DNA from: Pseudoxanthomonas sp. SL93
Lineage (GTDB): Bacteria; Pseudomonadota; Gammaproteobacteria; Xanthomonadales; Xanthomonadaceae
Assembly: GCF_026625825.1 (NCBI RefSeq)
Contig: NZ_CP113065.1
Span: 2,108,001-2,172,000 of the forward strand
Reading direction: 5' to 3'
Length of the DNA stretch: 64,000 nt
Of the stretch, positions 58,689 to 64,000 are shown piece after piece (position 1 is the stretch's first letter; each line of letters opens with the position of its first letter). A model generated the notes under the pieces. It was not told where the DNA came from. It made no database searches and saw nothing but the letters and a program-made list of their open reading frames with translations. The translations under genes and the position numbers were made by a program.

Positions 58689-61600
58689 GGCCACCGACGG
58701 AGGGCGTCTCTTCTTCCAGCTTGCTGAGCTCATGCGCGACGGCCTCGGGCGAACGCGTGAACGGCGCCAGCAACGCGTAGAACGCCGGCACCACGTACAG
58801 CGACAGCAGCGTGGAGAAGGTCACGCCGAAGATCACCACGATGCCGATGGTCGCGCGGCTGGCCGAGCCTGGCCCCCCTGCCAGCACCAACGGCAGGGCG
58901 CCCATCACGGTGGCGACGGACGTCATCAGGATGGGGCGCAGGCGCACGCGCGCCGATTCGACGATGGCCTGCCCCACGCTGGCGCCGTCGTCGCGCAGCT
59001 GGTTGGCGAACTCGACGATCAGGATGCCGTTCTTCGCCGCCAGGCCGATGAGCATCACGATGCCGATCTGGCTGAAGAGGTTCAGCGTACCGCCGGTGAC
59101 CCACAGCCCGATCAATGCACCCAGCACGGCCAGCGGCACGGTCAGCATGATGATCAGCGGGTGGATGAAACTTTCGAACTGCGCGGCGAGTACCAGATAC
59201 ACGATCAGCAGCGCCAGCGTGAAGGTGAGCAGGATGGCGCCGCCGGCTTCCTGGTATTCGCGCGACTCGCCCTTCCAGTCAATCTGCGCGTAGTCGGGCA
59301 GCTCTTCCGACACCGCCTGCCGCGTCCACTCCAGCGCTTCACCCATGGTGTAGCCCGGCGCGAGGCCAGCGCTGATGGTGATCGCGCGCAGGCGGTTGAA
59401 CCGGTTGAAGGTACCGGGCTCGGCGATCTCGCTGAGCGTCACCAGGTTGGATAGCGGAATCAGCGTGTCATTGCTGCCGCGCACGTAGGTCTGCGCGAGG
59501 TCTTCGGTGTTGGCGCGCTTGTCGCGACCGGCCTGCAGCATGACGTCGTACTCTTCGCCGTTGTCCACGTAGGTGGTCACCTGGCGCGAGCCCATCATCG
59601 TTTCCAGCGTGCGGCCGATCTCCTGCACCGACACGCCAAGGTCGGCTGCGCGGTCGCGGTCGATGTTCACGCGCATCTGCGGGCGTGTTTCTTTGTAGTC
59701 CGAATCCGGATCCTGGATGCCAGGGTTGGATTCCATCCGCTGCAGGATGCGGTCGCGCCACTGCGCCAGTTCGGCGTAGTCCGGCCCGCCCAGCACGAGC
59801 TGGTAGCGCTGGCCGCGACTGCCGACCAGGCCGCCGGGCACGTTGGCACGCGCCTGCACGCCGGGCAGCTTTGCGAACTGGCCACGCAGCGCATTGACCA
59901 CGTCATCGGTGGGCACGTCTCGCTCATGCCAGTCCTGCAGGAACACGATCACCTGCCCGGTATGCATGTCCTCGCTGCCACCGAAGCCACGCGGCACGCG
60001 GGAGTTGGCGCGCTCGATCGGCTTGTCGCCGCCCACCTCGCCCATGACGATGCGCTCTACCTGCTGCATCTGCCCGACCATGTAGTCGAAACCCGCGCCC
60101 TCCGGTCCGTCCACCATCACGAAGAAGCGGCCACGGTCCTCGGCGGGCGCCAATTCGCTGGGCACGCGCAGGCCCAGCAGGACGATGGCGATACCGCACA
60201 ACGCCATCGCGGCCAGCACCAGCCCTAGGATGCGCTTGCCGGTCAGGCCGACCAGCCGCTGCACCTGGCGCCCGTAGCCGTCGCTGATGCGGGTCAGCGT
60301 GCGGTTGGTCCAGGCGTTCAACCCGCGGGGTTCGGTATGCGGGCGCACCAGCTTCGACGACATCATCGGGGTCAGCGTCAGCGCGACGAACGCGGAGATC
60401 GCCACGGCCGCCGCCAGGGCCACCGACAGCTCGCGGAAGAGGCGGCCGGTATTGCCTTCCATGAAGCCGACCGGCAGGAACACCGCCACCAGCACGGCCG
60501 TCGTCGCGATCACCGCGAAGCCCACCTGCGCCGTGCCACGGCGTGCGGCCACCAGCGGCGGCTCGCCCAGGTCGGCGCGGCGCTGCACGTTCTCCAGCAC
60601 CACGATGGCGTCGTCCACCACCAGGCCGATGCACAGCACCAGCGCCAGCAGCGTCAGCAGGTTGATGGAGAAGCCGAAGGCGTACAGGGCAATGAAGGCC
60701 GCGATCAGGCAGACCGGCACGGTGACGGCCGGGATGAGGGCTGCGCGCAGGCTGCCCAGGAACAGCCAGATGACCAGGAACACCAGCACCATGGCCTCCA
60801 GCAGCGTCCAGTAGACGCGCTCGATGGAGGCCTCGATGAAGGTGGTGCTGTCGAAGGCGATGAAGATCTCGGTGCCTTTCGGCAAGGTTTGCTGGATGAC
60901 CTCGGCCTCGGCACGCGCGGCGCGCGCCACGTCCAGTGCATTGGCGGTGGAGGTGCGCACGATGCCCAGCCCCACGTTGGGCACGGCGTTGCTGCGGAGG
61001 TAGGAACGGCGCTCCTCGGCACCCAGTTCCACCTGCGCCACGTCGCCCAGCCGCACCACGTAGCCGTCATCGCCCTTGCGCAAGGGCAGCTGGGAGAACT
61101 GCTCCGGCCGCTGGTAGCCACGCTCCACGCGCAGGGTGAAGTCGCGCGTCTGCGACTCGATGCGCCCGGCCGGCAGTTCGATGTTCTGTGCGCGCAGCGC
61201 GGTTTCCACGTCGCTGGTGGTGACGCCCCGCGCGGCCATGGCCTCGCGGTCCAGCCAGATGCGCATCGCGTAGCGTTGCCCACCACCCAACTGCACCCGC
61301 GCCACGCCATCCAGCGAGGACAACCGGTCCAGTACGTAGCGGTCGGCGTAGTCGGTCAACTCCATCGTGTCCATCACGGTGGAGCGCATGTTCAACCAGA
61401 TGATCACCTCGGCATCGGCCTCGACCTTGGAAATCTCCGGCGGATCGGCCTCGTCGGGCATGCGGTCCATCACGCGGCTGACACGGTCGCGCACGTCGTT
61501 GGCGGCGGCCTCGATGTCGCGGCTGAGGTTGAACTCGATGGTGACGTCGGAGCGGCCATTGCGGCTGCTGGACTGGATGGTCTTGATGCCCTCGATGCCG

Positions 61601-61815
61601 GACAGGCCGTCCTCGAGGATCTGGGTGACGCGCGTCTCGACGACGGCCGCCGACGCACCCGGATAGTTCACTTCCACCGACACGATGGGCGGGTCGATGT
61701 TGGGCAGCTCGCGCAGGGTCAGGCGCAGGAACGACATCACGCCCAGCACGACCAGCAACAGGCTGACCACCACCGCGAAGACGGGGCGCTTGATCGACAG
61801 GTCGGAAAGCTTCAT
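58681..61815 (-). CDS. RND efflux transporter, HAE1 family
   Basis: This is a 1044-residue inner-membrane pump of the AcrB type, driven by protons and trimeric. It has twelve predicted helices and two large periplasmic loops. The proton relay is intact: paired Asp in GLVVDDAIVVLENV (TM4) and Lys in GLAAKNGILIVEFANQ (TM10). The docking and porter domains show the usual VEVNYPGASAAVVETRVTQ start. Sequence type suggests the MexK/MdtB-like or acriflavin-resistance branch, but the substrate cannot be told. It is encoded five bases after its adaptor; no outer-membrane channel gene is adjacent. Confidence 0.94.
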   Translation of the reverse strand: MKLSDLSIKRPVFAVVVSLLLVVLGVMSFLRLTLRELPNIDPPIVSVEVNYPGASAAVVETRVTQILEDGLSGIEGIKTIQSSSRNGRSDVTIEFNLSRDIEAAANDVRDRVSRVMDRMPDEADPPEISKVEADAEVIIWLNMRSTVMDTMELTDYADRYVLDRLSSLDGVARVQLGGGQRYAMRIWLDREAMAARGVTTSDVETALRAQNIELPAGRIESQTRDFTLRVERGYQRPEQFSQLPLRKGDDGYVVRLGDVAQVELGAEERRSYLRSNAVPNVGLGIVRTSTANALDVARAARAEAEVIQQTLPKGTEIFIAFDSTTFIEASIERVYWTLLEAMVLVFLVIWLFLGSLRAALIPAVTVPVCLIAAFIALYAFGFSINLLTLLALVLCIGLVVDDAIVVLENVQRRADLGEPPLVAARRGTAQVGFAVIATTAVLVAVFLPVGFMEGNTGRLFRELSVALAAAVAISAFVALTLTPMMSSKLVRPHTEPRGLNAWTNRTLTRISDGYGRQVQRLVGLTGKRILGLVLAAMALCGIAIVLLGLRVPSELAPAEDRGRFFVMVDGPEGAGFDYMVGQMQQVERIVMGEVGGDKPIERANSRVPRGFGGSEDMHTGQVIVFLQDWHERDVPTDDVVNALRGQFAKLPGVQARANVPGGLVGSRGQRYQLVLGGPDYAELAQWRDRILQRMESNPGIQDPDSDYKETRPQMRVNIDRDRAADLGVSVQEIGRTLETMMGSRQVTTYVDNGEEYDVMLQAGRDKRANTEDLAQTYVRGSNDTLIPLSNLVTLSEIAEPGTFNRFNRLRAITISAGLAPGYTMGEALEWTRQAVSEELPDYAQIDWKGESREYQEAGGAILLTFTLALLIVYLVLAAQFESFIHPLIIMLTVPLAVLGALIGLWVTGGTLNLFSQIGIVMLIGLAAKNGILIVEFANQLRDDGASVGQAIVESARVRLRPILMTSVATVMGALPLVLAGGPGSASRATIGIVVIFGVTFSTLLSLYVVPAFYALLAPFTRSPEAVAHELSKLEEETPSVGGHG

Positions 61816-61820
61816 GGCAC

Positions 61821-62918
61821 TCAGCCCTTGCCGTCGACGGCAGGCGCGTCCTGCTTCACCGGGGCGGGCGGTGCGGCGTCTGCCACCTTCACACCCGGTC
61901 GCAGCTTGCCGGTGCCGTCGACCACGATGCGGTCACCGGCGGCAATGCCCTTGAGGATCTCCACCTCGCCGTCGCGCCGCACGCCGGCGCTCACCGGGGC
62001 CTGCTCCACGCTGCCATCCGGCTTGACCCGATAGACGAACGAGTCGCGGCCCACCTGCACCACGGCGATCTCCGGGATTACCAGCGCCTGGCGCTCGGGG
62101 CGGAACAGCCGCACGTCCAGCAACATGCCCGGGCGCAACTTGCGCTGGTCATTGGCGAACACCGCACGTACCGTCACCGCGCGCGTGGATTCATCGATGC
62201 GTGCGTCGATCGTTTCCACCCGGCCTTCGAACGACTCGCCCGGGTATGCCGCGGCGGTGACCGTCACCGCGTTGCCCTCGTCGACCGTGGCCAGTGCCGC
62301 TTCAGGCACCTGGAAGTCCACGTACATGCGCGAGATGTCGTCCAGCGTGGCGATGGCGCTGTTGGCGGTGATCAGCGAACCGGGACTGACCTGGCGGATG
62401 CCCAGCACGCCGGCAAACGGTGCCCGGATGCTGCGGTCGCCGATGTCGGCCTTGGCCTGGCGCACCCGCGCGGCGGCAACGTTGCGCAATGCCAGCTGCG
62501 TATCCAGCCCGGATCGCGCGATCAGCTGCTGGTCGGCGAGTTCCTTCTGGCGACGGTAGAGGCGGTCGGCTTCGGCGAAGGTCGCCTCCGCCTGCACCAG
62601 CGCGGCCTGCGCGGCATCACCCTTGAGCGTGATCAGCGTCTGGCCGGCCGCGACCTGCTGGCCGCTTTCGAAATGCACGTCCTGCACGATCTCGCTGACC
62701 TTGGCGGTGAGCACAACCGACTCACGCGCCTTTGCCGTGCCCAGCGCCTGCAGGGTGTCGTTCCATGCCGACGGCTGCACCACGCGCGTGGTCACCGGAA
62801 TCGGCCGCTCGGCTGCGTTGCCGTTCGCCTTGGCCTCCTGCCCGTCCTTGCCGCACGCGGCAAGCAGGAACAGGGGCAAGGCGACCGAGGCCGCGCGAAT
62901 TCCGAATCGGCTGAGCAT
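61821..62918 (-). CDS. RND periplasmic adaptor lipoprotein (membrane fusion protein)
   Basis: This 365-residue lipoprotein has the lipobox LLAAC (Cys about 22), then the two lipoyl half-motifs (VLTAKVSEIVQDVHFESGQQV and IRAPFAGVLGIRQVSPGSLI in parts), the helical hairpin between them (about 105-150) and beta-barrel and membrane-proximal domains. It links the RND pump to an outer-membrane channel. The tail ends in Ala/Pro/Lys-rich sequence. It is the first gene of the adaptor-pump-acetyltransferase operon. Confidence 0.94.
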   Translation of the reverse strand: MLSRFGIRAASVALPLFLLAACGKDGQEAKANGNAAERPIPVTTRVVQPSAWNDTLQALGTAKARESVVLTAKVSEIVQDVHFESGQQVAAGQTLITLKGDAAQAALVQAEATFAEADRLYRRQKELADQQLIARSGLDTQLALRNVAAARVRQAKADIGDRSIRAPFAGVLGIRQVSPGSLITANSAIATLDDISRMYVDFQVPEAALATVDEGNAVTVTAAAYPGESFEGRVETIDARIDESTRAVTVRAVFANDQRKLRPGMLLDVRLFRPERQALVIPEIAVVQVGRDSFVYRVKPDGSVEQAPVSAGVRRDGEVEILKGIAAGDRIVVDGTGKLRPGVKVADAAPPAPVKQDAPAVDGKG

Positions 62919-63062
62919 GGACTATTCCGTAATCGTCGTTATTCACGAAGTGTACCGGCCTTACGTGAATGACGGTGTTGCGGATGCGGTGGTTTGTGCG
63001 TCAAACGCGGTGAACGGACCCGTCCACCGTGGCCCGACCATGACCAATGACCCTTGCCCGCG

Positions 63063-64000
63063 CTATTCCAGCCCTAGTGCCGCCAGGACCTGCCGTGCCA
63101 GCTGCTCGGGGGTCTGCTCGCCCGCCCGCAGGTGCAGGTCGGGGTGTTCCGGGGCTTCGTAGGGGGAATCTATCCCCGTGAAGTTGGGAATGAGCCCGGC
63201 ACGCGCCTTGCGGTAAAGCCCCTTCACGTCGCGCGCCTCGGCCAGTTCCAGGGGCACGTCGACGAAGACTTCGATGAATTCGTCTTCCGCGAACCGGTCA
63301 CGCGCCATGCGCCGCTCGGCGCGGAAGGGCGAGATGAAGCTGACCAGTACGATCAGGCCTGCATCGGTCATCAGCTTCGCGACCTCGGCGACGCGGCGGA
63401 TGTTCTCCACGCGGTCCTCGTCGGTGAAGCCCAGGTCGCGGTTCAGCCCATGGCGCACGTTGTCGCCGTCCAGCAGGAAGCTGTGGTAGCCCAGCGCGTG
63501 CAGGCGCTTGTCCACCAGGTTGGCGATGGTCGACTTGCCCGCGCCGGACAGGCCGGTGAACCACAGCACCCGCGGCTGCTGCCCCTTCAGGCGCGAACGC
63601 GCCGCCTTGTCGACATCGACATGCTGCCAGTGCACGTTGCCGGCACGGCGCAGCGCGAAGTCCAGCGTGCCCGCGCCGACCGTGGCATTGGTCTGGCGAT
63701 CGATCAGGATGAAGCTGCCCAGCGCGCGGTTCTCCGCATAGGGCGCGAACGCGACCGGTTCGTCCAGGCTGAGGTTGCAGTACCCGACCTCATTGAGCTC
63801 CAGCCGCTTGGCGGCCAGGTGTTCCTGCGTATTCACGTCGATGCGGTGCTTGATCTCGCTGACCGTGGCCGACACGGTGCGCGCGCCGATCTTCAGCCAG
63901 TACGGGCGACCCGGCAGCAGCGCGGCATCGGCCATCCACAGCAGGTGTGCGGCGAACTGGTCGGCGGCTTCCGGCGGATCGCCCGCGGCGGCGATCACGT
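63063..64000 (-). CDS. cysNC: Sulfate adenylyltransferase subunit 1 / APS kinase (CysNC), C-terminal part
   Basis: The visible 312 residues run off the window end. The first 125 belong to the C-terminal beta-barrel domains of CysN ([52 protein letters not shown]). The rest is a complete APS kinase domain with P-loop [44 protein letters not shown] and [18 protein letters not shown]. The fusion both activates sulfate to APS, together with CysD, and phosphorylates it to PAPS. cysD should lie just upstream, beyond 64000. Confidence 0.95.
   Translation of the reverse strand, partial: VIAAAGDPPEAADQFAAHLLWMADAALLPGRPYWLKIGARTVSATVSEIKHRIDVNTQEHLAAKRLELNEVGYCNLSLDEPVAFAPYAENRALGSFILIDRQTNATVGAGTLDFALRRAGNVHWQHVDVDKAARSRLKGQQPRVLWFTGLSGAGKSTIANLVDKRLHALGYHSFLLDGDNVRHGLNRDLGFTDEDRVENIRRVAEVAKLMTDAGLIVLVSFISPFRAERRMARDRFAEDEFIEVFVDVPLELAEARDVKGLYRKARAGLIPNFTGIDSPYEAPEHPDLHLRAGEQTPEQLARQVLAALGLE

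Overview
The window is a high-GC, gene-dense stretch of gammaproteobacterial chromosome. Gene content and order (pilSR-pilA-pilBCD-coaE, secA, lpxC-ftsZ running back to mraZ, a yraN/lpoA/rsmI block and a rib operon) fit the Xanthomonadaceae/Lysobacteraceae best, something like Pseudoxanthomonas, Stenotrophomonas or Xanthomonas. The genus is inferred from recalled synteny and protein similarity, not from a search. I see no prophage, transposase, CRISPR array, rRNA or tRNA. The only structural RNAs are RNase P RNA and an FMN riboswitch.

Layout. Positions 1-10418 (+ strand) hold the type IV pilus locus: pilS (cut by the window edge), pilR, a sigma-54 promoter, pilA, a membrane GT-C type glycosyltransferase that may modify the pilin, pilB, pilC, pilD and coaE. 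Positions 10517-17139 hold a Nudix/ThiE fusion, secA, an M23 peptidase, a divergent DciA-like gene and lpxC. Positions 17370-33055 (- strand) are one division and cell wall cluster, mraZ-rsmH-ftsL-ftsI-murE-murF-mraY-ftsW-murG-murC-ddl-ftsQ-ftsA-ftsZ. Most of its junctions overlap by 1 to 11 bases, and murD is missing from its usual place between mraY and ftsW. Upstream of mraZ lie a promoter, a five-box MraZ-type operator with a 10-base period, a consensus DnaA box and an AT-rich palindrome.

Positions 33377-40123 carry an NRDE protein, rnpB, chrA, rsmI, lpoA, yraN and an FAD-linked oxidase. Positions 40262-48551 (- strand) form a vitamin and one-carbon block: glyA-nrdR-GNAT-ribD-methyltransferase, then the FMN riboswitch with its terminator, a 17-codon leader ORF, a frameshifted ribE, ribBA, ribH, nusB and thiL. 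Positions 48776-58022 are mixed: ettA, a soluble MCP-hairpin/Cache protein behind a sigma-28-like promoter, a Rieske protein, a small membrane protein, an FAH-family enzyme, mscL, an M28 peptidase, a YfiF-like rRNA methylase and an alanine/sodium symporter. Positions 58137-62918 are a periplasmic adaptor-RND pump-acetyltransferase operon, and the window ends inside cysNC.

The points most worth following are the ribE break, which falls exactly on an in-frame G GGG GGC heptamer where a -1 slip restores the conserved motif; the leader ORF coupled to it; the sigma-28/MCP-Cache unit; the pilin-linked GT-C enzyme; the regulatory region in front of mraZ; a palindromic repeat family confined here to convergent gene ends; and several genes whose -10-like box sits exactly six bases before the start codon.
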